NCBI GenBank assembly: GCA_946615875.1
Contig: CAMOIK010000002.1
Coordinates: 1 to 36,133 of the forward strand
Source of the DNA: an uncultured Verrucomicrobiota bacterium
GTDB taxonomy: Bacteria; Verrucomicrobiota; Kiritimatiellia; RFP12; UBA1067
Length of the DNA: 36,133 bases
Reading direction: 5' to 3'
The translations under genes and the position numbers were made by a program. Below are positions 1 to 7,081 of the stretch, one piece after another. Within the stretch, counting starts at the first letter, position 1; every line of letters begins with the position of its first letter. Below the pieces are notes generated by a model. It did not search any database. It saw only the letters and a list, made by a program, of their open reading frames with translations, and was not told the DNA's origin.

Positions 1-65
1 CGGGTGCTTCAGCCGGTTCCTCGGCGGCAGGTTCCTCCGTAACGGCGGGTGCTTCCGCCGGTTCC
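1..65 (-). repeat. 45-bp direct repeat coding for the Pro/Ala/Glu linker
   Basis: Bases 1-20 and 46-65 are the same 20-mer with one mismatch, giving a 45-bp (15-codon) period. It encodes the EPAEAP... linker after the signal peptide of the truncated exported protein. More copies may lie outside the window. Confidence 0.6.
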
Positions 66-271
66 GTGACTTCCGCATCTGCAACCGCAGGAGCAGGTTC
101 GCCTCCATCGGCTACCGCCGGCGTCTCTGGCTCGACGACGTTGGCCGTCGCTTCCGCCTCCAGATCACGCAAAAGATCATCCAGGTCGCTTTGGGCAAAG
201 ACGCCCCTGGCGCATGCGGCCAAGACTACCGCCGCGCCGAGCGCGACCATGTTCTTCCTAATGTGCATCAT
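1..271 (-). CDS. N-terminal part of an exported protein, probably the PilQ/Amuc_1098-like secretin (cut by the window edge)
   Basis: Only the first 90 codons are in the window; the frame is still open at base 1. The start is the first of two adjacent ATGs (268-271 region), with AAGGAG about 10 bases upstream. Residues 1-26 form a signal peptide: a basic MMHIRKN start, a hydrophobic stretch, then VFA-QS as a possible signal peptidase I site. An overlapping LAAC could instead act as a lipobox, so soluble versus lipoprotein export is open. After this comes an acidic Pro/Ala/Glu-rich linker. No secretin domain is visible, since it would lie outside the window. The name rests on context: in the Akkermansia Amuc_1098-1102 cluster and in pilMNOPQ operons the secretin follows the PilP-position gene, which here ends 58 bp upstream. 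It has its own promoter at 305-333. The gene itself is near certain; the secretin identity is inference. Confidence 0.6.
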   Translation of the reverse strand, partial: MMHIRKNMVALGAAVVLAACARGVFAQSDLDDLLRDLEAEATANVVEPETPAVADGGEPAPAVADAEVTEPAEAPAVTEEPAAEEPAEAP

Positions 272-304
272 ACGAACACTGCTCCTTAGAGTTTACGATG
301 AGAT

Positions 305-333
305 ATTATAGCGTATTTGCTTGCTCGTTTCAA
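305..333 (-). promoter_or_regulatory. sigma70-type promoter for the secretin-like gene
   Basis: On the minus strand, TTGAAA (328-333) and TATAAT (305-310) are separated by exactly 17 bp. The -35 box overlaps the TGA stop codon (330-332) of the upstream gene. Transcription would begin near 298, leaving a leader of about 27 nt before the ATG at 271. This lets the secretin-like gene be expressed apart from the pilMN-pilO-pilP-like genes. Confidence 0.6.
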
Positions 334-1451
334 GGGGCGTCAATACTTCTCGTCTTCCCCGTGGCAACATCCTTGAGCACCACGCGGGCGCTGTCGGCAG
401 AGAGCGATTTTATCTCCAAAACCTTGTATTTAGTGCCTTTCAGGTCGATTTCATCGCCAGCGACGACGTCGAATTCCTGCGTTTCGCCGCGGGTGAAGAC
501 GAGCTTGGCCTGCGTATCAACTGGCGTGTGCTTGACCCCCGCTACGATCCGCACGGCCTTTTTGTCGGCCTTGCGCACTATCGTCGCCACGGAAGCGTCA
601 ACCGAGCGCTCCATTCCCTTTCCGCCCTTGATGGACTTCTGCTTCGACTTCTTCTCGAAGGATTCGAGCACGTAGCCGGTGTCGCCGATGTCCCTGCCGA
701 CCATGACGGAGAAGCTCACGCCCTTCGTGCCATAGCCGGTCTTCTTCGTGTCGTCGCGGAAGTAGAGCAGCCAAGAGCCGTTGTAGGGCACCGACTTGTC
801 GCTCTCCAGATAGAACGACAGTCTGGTCTCCTTGAGCGGCAGCTGGAGCTTGAGCGATTCGAGGTCGTCCGGGTGCGACGCCGGATCCTGCGGATCGGTC
901 TGCGCCTCGAACTCTTCCAGGTTGGTGTAGCCGTCGCCGTCTAGATCTCCGGAGATGTCGTTCGGATCTAGCGGGTTCATGCCGTGCGCCTTCTCCCACT
1001 CGTCCGGGATGCCGTCGCCGTCGGAGTCGAGATCCTGCTTCTTCTCCTCCGGCTGCCTGGTCTTGCAGAACGGGCAGACCTTGAGGTCGGCGGGCATCGG
1101 CTTGCCGCAGCTCTTGTGCTCGGTATCGTCGCCCTGCTCGCAGAACACGCGCTTCTCCGAAGCGAGGAAGCTTCCAAGCGTCTCGGCAGGCTCGTCGATC
1201 CTAGACGGGTTCTCGTTCTCCTTCAGGATGATGTCGTAGGGGACCATGTCCAGCTTCTCCACGCCGGTGTCGCTGCGCTTGGAGATCGCGGCGGCCTGCT
1301 CGCCCGTCTCGCTGGCGAGCATTTCGGCGTCCTGCGATTTCTCTATTACGAGGAACGTGGCGCCCCCGGCGAGCGCGAGCACGCCCGCCGCAGCAGCCAG
1401 CCAGTCCCAGTGGGCGGCGAAAAAGCCCTTGTCTGACGATGCCGAAATCAT
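330..1451 (-). CDS. PilP-position inner-membrane protein with TSP3 motif and four cysteines (Amuc_1099-like)
   Basis: 373 residues. A short N-terminal tail is followed by one membrane segment (about 15-36). Cys104, Cys115, Cys126 and Cys129 form a C-x10-C-x10-C-x2-C pattern like a zinc ribbon. Residues 141-190 hold two Asp-rich calcium-binding stretches of the thrombospondin type 3/dockerin kind (DSDGDGIPDEWE and DLDGDGYTNLEEFE). The last 65 residues look like a compact beta domain. The start ATG (1449-1451) overlaps the stop of the PilO-like gene by 4 bp and has GGAGGAG upstream, so the two are probably translationally coupled. Its place between a PilO-like protein and a probable secretin matches PilP, which links PilNO to PilQ. 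It also matches Amuc_1099 of Akkermansia. The role as a secretin link is inferred from position; there is no obvious PilP lipobox. Confidence 0.7.
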   Translation of the reverse strand: MISASSDKGFFAAHWDWLAAAAGVLALAGGATFLVIEKSQDAEMLASETGEQAAAISKRSDTGVEKLDMVPYDIILKENENPSRIDEPAETLGSFLASEKRVFCEQGDDTEHKSCGKPMPADLKVCPFCKTRQPEEKKQDLDSDGDGIPDEWEKAHGMNPLDPNDISGDLDGDGYTNLEEFEAQTDPQDPASHPDDLESLKLQLPLKETRLSFYLESDKSVPYNGSWLLYFRDDTKKTGYGTKGVSFSVMVGRDIGDTGYVLESFEKKSKQKSIKGGKGMERSVDASVATIVRKADKKAVRIVAGVKHTPVDTQAKLVFTRGETQEFDVVAGDEIDLKGTKYKVLEIKSLSADSARVVLKDVATGKTRSIDAP

Positions 1452-2458
1452 TTCTGCTCCTCCTCTCCTTCATTGCCAGCCTCGGCCGCCTCGCCGGAAG
1501 CCTTGGTGCCGAAGTCGTAAGTCGTGATCTTCATGGTGACGGTGAAGGGCACGTCGGTGACGGGATCTACGACCAGCCCCTTGCGGCGCACCTCGCTCTC
1601 GCCCTCGGCCGACGCTTCCTCTTCGCTGGCGCGTCCGCGCCCACGTCCGCGTCCGCGTCCGCGCGAAGGCCGCGCCTCCTCCTTGTCCTTGCCGCCAAGC
1701 GCGTCGCCCAACGCGTCGGTGGCGCGCTCGAACACCAGCGAATCCACCACGATGAACCTCTCGGTGCGGGCGAACTCGTTGATCGTCTTGACCAGCGCGA
1801 GGGGCCTGGCTAGGAACACTATGGTGTAGGTCTGCGCGTCGGCGAGCGGCTTCTCCTCGACCTGCTGCTGGCGGGTGTTGCGCCCCCTCGGCGGCGGCGG
1901 CGCCGGACGCGGCTGCTCCTCGGCCGCCTTGACGTCGCTCTTCTCCACGCTGACGAGCTGGACCGCGCCGTTGGTTGCGAGGGTATCGACGAAGAGCTTG
2001 ATGTCGTCCCACTGGCGCTGGAGCGTCGGCAGGGTCTCGGGCTTGGGCAGGCTGCCTTCGCTCAGTTCCCTGAAGCCGAAGGCGAAATCCTCGTCCACGA
2101 GCTTTCCGTTCACGCCGCCCGGAAGTGCGCGCTTCTCGATCGCCTCCTCGCGCAGCTGGTTGCAGAACTCGGCCACGGTGAGGCGCGGGAACGCTTTGTC
2201 GCCGCGAGACGCCACGTCGAACGCCTTGTCGAACCATATCGCAAGCGTCTTGTGGTTCTCCTCGATCGCCTTGACCGACGCCGCGCTGGGCGCGATCTTG
2301 GCGTTGCTCAGGCGCTTCACGTTCGCCTTCTGTCCTTCCAGCGTATCCTCGTTCTCGACCTTCTCCTCCCATGCGGCGTACGTCAAGTAGCCCAGGACGA
2401 GCGCGGCCACGGCGGCCACTCCGCCTATCGAACCCATCACGATCTTGTTCTTGTTCAT
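1448..2458 (-). CDS. PilO-like pilus assembly protein (Amuc_1100-like)
   Basis: 336 residues, close to the 317 of Akkermansia Amuc_1100. The layout is that of PilO: a short cytoplasmic tail, one membrane segment (about 7-29), a helical/coiled-coil stretch (30-75), then periplasmic alpha/beta parts (about 90-175 and 205-250, with a further strand at 300-317). Two low-complexity linkers interrupt it: a Pro-rich stretch (183-193) and an Arg-Gly repeat (266-277). The start is the ATG at 2456-2458, which overlaps the TGA of the PilMN gene by 4 bp. A longer open frame upstream runs antisense-free but out of frame through pilMN and is not used. In type IV pilus systems PilO pairs with PilN to align the inner-membrane motor with the secretin. 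Amuc_1100 itself is known as an outer-surface-associated host-signalling protein, so both roles are possible. Family assignment is from layout and neighbours. Confidence 0.75.
   Translation of the reverse strand: MNKNKIVMGSIGGVAAVAALVLGYLTYAAWEEKVENEDTLEGQKANVKRLSNAKIAPSAASVKAIEENHKTLAIWFDKAFDVASRGDKAFPRLTVAEFCNQLREEAIEKRALPGGVNGKLVDEDFAFGFRELSEGSLPKPETLPTLQRQWDDIKLFVDTLATNGAVQLVSVEKSDVKAAEEQPRPAPPPPRGRNTRQQQVEEKPLADAQTYTIVFLARPLALVKTINEFARTERFIVVDSLVFERATDALGDALGGKDKEEARPSRGRGRGRGRGRASEEEASAEGESEVRRKGLVVDPVTDVPFTVTMKITTYDFGTKASGEAAEAGNEGEEEQK
1631..1664 (-). repeat. hexamer repeat coding for an Arg-Gly tract
   Basis: Imperfect tandem copies of CGTCCG (plus-strand reading) encode (RG)6 at residues 266-277 of the PilO-like protein. 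Slippage here would change tract length in steps of two residues without a frameshift. Confidence 0.6.
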
Positions 2459-4107
2459 TTCGCGGCTTCCTTCCTGGCCTCCTTGAACTGGAGCCTGACG
2501 GCGAACTGCTCCACGCAGTCGCCCTTTCCGACGTTCGGTTCCGCCTCCTGCGCCACGGAGTCCGGATCGACAATGGCGTTGGCTTTCAGGCGCGCGATCA
2601 CCAGGTCCTGCGCCGTCGTCTCCTTCGCGCCTTTCGCCTTGGCCCTGTCGACAAAGGCGTCGCTGCGGTCCTTCCAGCCGCGTATCGTCACCTTTCCGTT
2701 GCCCCAGCGCTCTATCCACAGGTCGTTGCCTATGGCCTGGCGGACCGTGTTGAGGTGGACCACCGTCCGCGCCCTGCGGAACATCAGGTCGCGCAGCGCG
2801 TCGGTCTTCGCGGCCTGCTCGTCCACCTTGGCCTGCGCCGCCTTGATCTCCTTGTCGTACTTGCGCACGGCGCTGTCCACGCCCTGTATCGCTTCCTGCT
2901 GGGCGCTCACCACGTCGATCTCGTGGTGCATTCCGAGCAGCGCGCAAACGCAGGCGGCGACGAGGCACGCCGCGCCGGCCGCGACGACGGGTATCTTCTT
3001 GACCTCCGCGCGCTCCTCGACGAGCGAAGGCGGCAGGAGATTGATCGATATGGGCGCGTTGCCGGCTGCGCGAACCGCCAGTCCCGCCGTGGCGGAAAGC
3101 ATGGCCGCCTCCGTGCCGAGCGCATCCTGGTTGACCGCGCTGCCGAACGCCATCATCGCGAACGGGTTGAAGAACTCGACCGCGATGCCCAGCGAGTCCG
3201 CAAAGAACGAGTCGATCTGCGGGAGCAGCGCCGTGCCGCCGGTGATGTAGAGCTTGGCGGGCATGCTGCCGTGCTGCTGGCTGCGGTAGAAGTTGATGGA
3301 GCGCGAAATCTCCGCGTGGAGGCGCGTGAGGACCGCGCGGCAGACTTTCGAGATTCTGTCGAGCGTGGGGTCTTCGTCCTCCGTGACGCCGCCCATCGAC
3401 ACGTAGGCGTTGTCGCGCTTGATCTGCTCGGCCTCCTCCAGAGTGCAGCCGAGCGCCTGCGCGATGTCCTTGGTGATGGTGTTTCCGGCGACCGGGATCG
3501 AGCGGTTGTATATCTTCTCGCCTTCGGAAATCACCAGCGACGTGGTCTTGGCGCCGATGTCGAGCATCACAGAGCACGAACCGTCGTCGCCGAGGATGCC
3601 GCGCATGGCGTTGGTGAGCGCGACCGGCGCCACGTCCACGATGTCCGGCGTGAAACCCGCGCCGGCGATCGCGTTTGTGATCGCCTCTATCTGCTCGATC
3701 TTCGCGGCGACTATGAGGACGGCCTTGTCGCCGTTCTCCGTGTCGCCGAGAATCTGGCGGTCGCACACCATCTCGTCGAGCGGAAACGGTATGTTCTGCT
3801 CGATTTCGTAGCGCACCATCTGCTCGAACTTGTCGTCGCCGCCCGCCTTCGCTATCGCCGCCGGACGGAGGAACGCCATTTGACCGGAGACGGAGACCGC
3901 CACGCGGCCAGGACGAATCCCCTTCTCGCGCACGATCTGCATCAGCGCTGGCGAAAGTATCGCGTCGGCGTTGCCGGCGTCGAGCGGAGCGGCGAGCGGG
4001 GCCAGCCCGTAGTTCACGAGCGTGAGGGCGCCGCCGGAGCCTGCTTCGTACTCCGCCAGCGCTATCCCGCTCGCGCCTATGTTCAACGTGAGAAACTTCT
4101 TGCTCAT
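2455..4107 (-). CDS. PilM-PilN fusion, actin-like pilus assembly protein
   Basis: 550 residues. Residues 1-350 match the PilM actin-like ATPase fold: an N-terminal phosphate-loop-like LNIGASGIAL (8-17), the family motif NIPFPLDEM (105-113), a second phosphate loop DIGAKTTS (183-190) and the adenosine-site motif ITGGTALLPQID (288-299). At 355-362 the sequence INLLPPSL appears. This is the usual start of PilN, whose N-terminal tail binds PilM. It is followed by a membrane segment (about 372-393), a coiled coil (398-440) and a periplasmic ferredoxin-like part. The two proteins, separate in Pseudomonas and Thermus, are therefore covalently joined. The start at 4107 has AAGGA 11 bases upstream. 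The gene overlaps the PilO-like gene by 4 bp, completing an MN-O-P-(Q) order. It should couple the cytoplasmic motor ring to the periplasmic complex. Akkermansia Amuc_1101 is the nearest match I know. Confidence 0.85.
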   Translation of the reverse strand: MSKKFLTLNIGASGIALAEYEAGSGGALTLVNYGLAPLAAPLDAGNADAILSPALMQIVREKGIRPGRVAVSVSGQMAFLRPAAIAKAGGDDKFEQMVRYEIEQNIPFPLDEMVCDRQILGDTENGDKAVLIVAAKIEQIEAITNAIAGAGFTPDIVDVAPVALTNAMRGILGDDGSCSVMLDIGAKTTSLVISEGEKIYNRSIPVAGNTITKDIAQALGCTLEEAEQIKRDNAYVSMGGVTEDEDPTLDRISKVCRAVLTRLHAEISRSINFYRSQQHGSMPAKLYITGGTALLPQIDSFFADSLGIAVEFFNPFAMMAFGSAVNQDALGTEAAMLSATAGLAVRAAGNAPISINLLPPSLVEERAEVKKIPVVAAGAACLVAACVCALLGMHHEIDVVSAQQEAIQGVDSAVRKYDKEIKAAQAKVDEQAAKTDALRDLMFRRARTVVHLNTVRQAIGNDLWIERWGNGKVTIRGWKDRSDAFVDRAKAKGAKETTAQDLVIARLKANAIVDPDSVAQEAEPNVGKGDCVEQFAVRLQFKEARKEAAK

Positions 4108-4188
4108 GGGGAAAGTGTTCCTTGTTCTCTTCTGCTTGATATCGGCTGGGGCGGCGTCACGGCTTCTTGCCGACGGCGCCGCGTCCGA

Positions 4189-4935
4189 TCACTGTATGAC
4201 CAGTTCGTAGTCGTTGGGGTTTACGAGGGCCCATATCGTCTTGGAGCGGTCCTGCAGGCCCTGGCGGCGTTCGATCATGGGTTCGCCGTTCTGCTGCTTG
4301 GCGTCCATGATGGTGGGGTCGTTCCAAAAAGCCTTTTCGAGCGTCTTGGGATGCGAGGGGATGCCCTTTATCTCGCTCTCGCAGTCGCCTGCCAGCACGT
4401 TGCCGTTGGAATCCTTCACGACCAAGCCGACGGCCTTGGGCTCGCCATACTGCTCAAGGTATGAGGGATGGAGGCAGACGGAGGCGGCGTGGGTGCCGCG
4501 CGGGATGTTGCTGTAGGTGACGGTCTGCTCGAAGTAGGAGTAGGGGGCGAGCTTGGCCTGGCCTTCCTTGTCCTTGGACGTGGCGCTCTTGGTCTCGAGC
4601 AGCACATGCCACTCGAACGTCAGCTGGTCGATGCACCGCTCCTGCGTCTGGTACCTCGCCTCGAGGACAATCCATGGGCGCGGCTTGCCCGTGTAGGCCC
4701 CGATGGTGGAGCCGCCGGATATGCTGGGCGCGGAGAGCGTGGCCTGGCGGCCGAGTTTCGGATACTGCTCGATGCGCACGAGGACTTCCTTGCTCTCTTC
4801 GCCGTCCTCGGCGGCCGCGGCGGCGGCCCTGGCGTTGCGGCCGCCCGCCGTGCGCGAACCTGTCCGCGACGGGGCGGCGACGAGTGCGGTGGCCGCGATG
4901 GCGGCGAACCCGGCTATCAGAAACTGCTTGTTCAT
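4189..4935 (-). CDS. exported Amuc_1102-like pilus-cluster protein
   Basis: 248 residues. A signal peptide (MNKQFLIAGFAAIAATALVAA, about residues 1-21) is followed by an Arg/Ala/Gly-rich low-complexity stretch (22-47), then one compact, probably beta-sandwich domain (50-248) with three cysteines (about 100, 154 and 184). No enzymatic motif is visible. The length and position, immediately before the PilM gene, match Amuc_1102 of the Akkermansia pilus-like cluster. Its function there is not established, though a soluble, Ig-like periplasmic or surface subunit fits the sequence. AAGGA lies 9 bases before the ATG. 81 bp separate it from the PilMN gene and 63 bp from kdsD; neither gap shows a clear promoter or terminator, so read-through is likely. 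Confidence 0.65.
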   Translation of the reverse strand: MNKQFLIAGFAAIAATALVAAPSRTGSRTAGGRNARAAAAAAEDGEESKEVLVRIEQYPKLGRQATLSAPSISGGSTIGAYTGKPRPWIVLEARYQTQERCIDQLTFEWHVLLETKSATSKDKEGQAKLAPYSYFEQTVTYSNIPRGTHAASVCLHPSYLEQYGEPKAVGLVVKDSNGNVLAGDCESEIKGIPSHPKTLEKAFWNDPTIMDAKQQNGEPMIERRQGLQDRSKTIWALVNPNDYELVIQ

Positions 4936-4998
4936 GGTGCTTTTCCTTTCGGTTGGTTGAGTGAGAGAGGGGTAAGAGGGGTAAAAGGTTTGAGGGAG

Positions 4999-5985
4999 TC
5001 ACAATACCTTCATCTTCGGCAGATCGTTGATGTCCACCAGTCCCACGACGCGCCCGGCGGCGTCGCAGACCGGCAAGTCGTCTATGCGCCGCTTCTCGAA
5101 CACCTTGAGCATTTCGGCGGCGAACACGGTATCGCGCACGAAGAGCGGCGACTTCGTCATGTGCCCGCCCACCGGCGAGGCGAGGAGGGCGGAGGCGTCG
5201 CCAGCCGTCATCATGCGCCGGAAGTCGCCATCGGTGAAGATGCCGAGCAGCCTGCCGTCGGCATCGACGACGACCGCGCTGCCGGCCTTCGCCTTCGTCA
5301 TGGTCAGCAGGGCGTCCATGACGGGCGTCTGCGGCGATATCGTGGCGAGGCGCTCGCCGGTGCGCATTATGTCGGTCGCCTTGAGGACGAGCGCGCGGCC
5401 TATGGCGCCCGCCGGGTGGTTCATGGCGTATTGCGAGACGTCGAACTTGATCGCGTCGAGCATGACCATGGCGAGCGCGTCGCCCATGGCCATGGTGGCG
5501 GTGGTGGAGTTGGTGGGGGCCATGCCGAACGGGCAGGCCTCCTTGCCGCACGGTATCTCCAGATGGATGTCGCTCATCGCGGCGAGCGACGAGGCGGGGC
5601 GGCCCGTGACGCCGATCACCTTGAGGCCGTGGCGGCGGATGGCCGGGATCAGGCGCAGTATCTCCTCGGACTCGCCGGAGAACGAGAGCGCGATCAGCAC
5701 GTCGCGCGGCGCGACCATCCCAAGGTCGCCGTGCATCGCCTGCACGGGGTTGAGGACGATCGAGCGCGTGCCGGTGGAAGCGAATATCGCGCTCATCTTC
5801 TCGGCGACGGCGAGGTTCTTGCCGACGCCGGTGACGACGATGATGCCTTCCGAGCGGATGCAGCCGAGCATCAGCTCCACGGCCTTCGTGAAGCTTTCGC
5901 CCAGCGCGTCGCGCGTGCGGCGAAGTCCTTCGATCTCGATGTCGAAGACTTCGCGCGCCCTTGCCAGCATCTTTTCCTTCGTCAT
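4999..5985 (-). CDS. kdsD: D-arabinose 5-phosphate isomerase (KdsD/KpsF/GutQ family)
   Basis: 328 residues, the usual length. It converts D-ribulose 5-phosphate to D-arabinose 5-phosphate, the first step to KDO for lipopolysaccharide or capsule, in the cytoplasm. The SIS sugar-isomerase domain spans 35-170, with FASTGT (68-73), AMHGDLGM (83-90), SGESEE (103-108), KEACP (148-152) and the NHPAGAIG loop (189-196). Two CBS domains follow (about 205-262 and 275-328). The family's catalytic Lys (56), the Glu of KEACP and the His of NHP are kept. The normally conserved GKSGH motif reads GKNLA, and the HPxEA motif reads NPVQA, so this is a divergent member. 27 bp separate it from pta. The Shine-Dalgarno sequence is weak (GAGG very close to the ATG). 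The CBS pair may sense a nucleotide, which is known only loosely for the family. Confidence 0.9.
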   Translation of the reverse strand: MTKEKMLARAREVFDIEIEGLRRTRDALGESFTKAVELMLGCIRSEGIIVVTGVGKNLAVAEKMSAIFASTGTRSIVLNPVQAMHGDLGMVAPRDVLIALSFSGESEEILRLIPAIRRHGLKVIGVTGRPASSLAAMSDIHLEIPCGKEACPFGMAPTNSTTATMAMGDALAMVMLDAIKFDVSQYAMNHPAGAIGRALVLKATDIMRTGERLATISPQTPVMDALLTMTKAKAGSAVVVDADGRLLGIFTDGDFRRMMTAGDASALLASPVGGHMTKSPLFVRDTVFAAEMLKVFEKRRIDDLPVCDAAGRVVGLVDINDLPKMKVL

Positions 5986-6012
5986 TGCCTCGTTGCCAGA
6001 TTGCCCGGTCGT

Positions 6013-7050
6013 TTACTTCGTGGTGGACTGAAGAAGGGTGACGCAGATGGTGCCGACGATGTCCTCGGCGGAGCAGCCGCGCGACAGGTCGTTCATCGCC
6101 TTTGCGAGACCCTGGAGGTTGGGGCCGATCGCGTCCGCCTCGCCGAGGCGCTGCGCGATCTTGTAGCCGATGTTTCCGGCCTGCAGGTCCGGGAAGATGA
6201 ACACGTTGGCGTTGCCCTGGACCTCGCCGCCCGGATTCTTCAGCTGGCCGACGGCGGGGACGATGGCGGCGTCGAACTGCATCTCTCCGTCCATCTTGAT
6301 GCCCTTCTCGGCGAATACGGGGCGCGCCAGCTCCACGGCCTTCTGCACCTTCTCCACCAGGTCGCCGGCGGCGGAGCCTTTCGTCGAGAAGGAGAGGTAG
6401 GCCACGCGGGGTTCGTTGCCGGTGAGTTCGCGGTATGTCTGGGCGGTCGCAAGGCCGATATCCACGAGCTGCTCAGCCGTCGGGTTGGGAATCACGGCGC
6501 AGTCGCCGAACGCCAGCACGGTGTCGCCCGAGGGAGTCGGACGCTTGAGATCCATGATGAAGCAGGACGAGGCCGTCTTCACGCCCTTCTGCGTGCCGAG
6601 AGTGTGGAAGGCGGCGCGCAGCATGTCGCCGGTCGAGGCGATGGAGCCGGCGACGAGGCCGTTGACGCGGCCCAGCTTGACCATCATGCCGCCGAAGTAG
6701 ATGCGCTTCGTGCGCAGCGTCTTCTGCGCGGCGGCCAGGTCGATGATCTTCTGCTTCTCGGCGGGCTTGCGCGCCTCCTTGGCGTTCCAGGCCTCGAGGT
6801 AGGCGGCCTCCAGCTCGGCGTCGCCCTGCGTGTAGTCGATCGTCTTTATGCCGCGCTCGGAGAGGCTCAGTCCGGCCTTCGCCTCGGCGGCGGCTATTTC
6901 CTCCGCCGTGCCCAGCACTACGGGAGTGCAGATCTTGCGGTCGATGCAGGCGCACGCGGCGGCGATTACGCGCGCGTCCATGCCCTCGGGCAGCACGACC
7001 GTGCCGTGCAGTTTCGAGGCTTTGGAGATTATTTCCTGTATAGCATTCAT
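6013..7050 (-). CDS. pta: phosphate acetyltransferase
   Basis: 345 residues, the short single-domain form without the DRTGG/P-loop N-terminus of the Escherichia coli enzyme. It interconverts acetyl-CoA plus phosphate and acetyl phosphate plus CoA. Family signatures include VVLPEGMDARVIAAA (18-32), a GGMMVKLGRVNGLVAGSIAST region (about 120-140), NPTAEQLVDIG near 190, RVAYLSFSTKGSA near 215-227 and the C-terminal IGPNLQGLAKAMNDLSRG near 308-326. It lies 31 bp after ackA, so the pair makes acetate and ATP in the usual way. No good Shine-Dalgarno is seen before the ATG at 7050; coupling to ackA translation is possible. Confidence 0.95.
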   Translation of the reverse strand: MNAIQEIISKASKLHGTVVLPEGMDARVIAAACACIDRKICTPVVLGTAEEIAAAEAKAGLSLSERGIKTIDYTQGDAELEAAYLEAWNAKEARKPAEKQKIIDLAAAQKTLRTKRIYFGGMMVKLGRVNGLVAGSIASTGDMLRAAFHTLGTQKGVKTASSCFIMDLKRPTPSGDTVLAFGDCAVIPNPTAEQLVDIGLATAQTYRELTGNEPRVAYLSFSTKGSAAGDLVEKVQKAVELARPVFAEKGIKMDGEMQFDAAIVPAVGQLKNPGGEVQGNANVFIFPDLQAGNIGYKIAQRLGEADAIGPNLQGLAKAMNDLSRGCSAEDIVGTICVTLLQSTTK

Positions 7051-7081
7051 TGTCTTGTTCTTGCTTTGTGTTGTATCGCAC

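Noticed and set aside
2459..3766. N-terminal extension of the PilO-like protein to 3766
   Set aside because: It runs out of frame through pilMN and is low-complexity Arg/Gly. The ATG at 2458 gives the PilO-like membrane helix and a coupled 4-bp overlap.
2371..4464. A 697-codon plus-strand open frame opposite pilMN
   Set aside because: Composition is typical of antisense shadows, and the opposite strand has PilM/PilN motifs and 4-bp gene overlaps.
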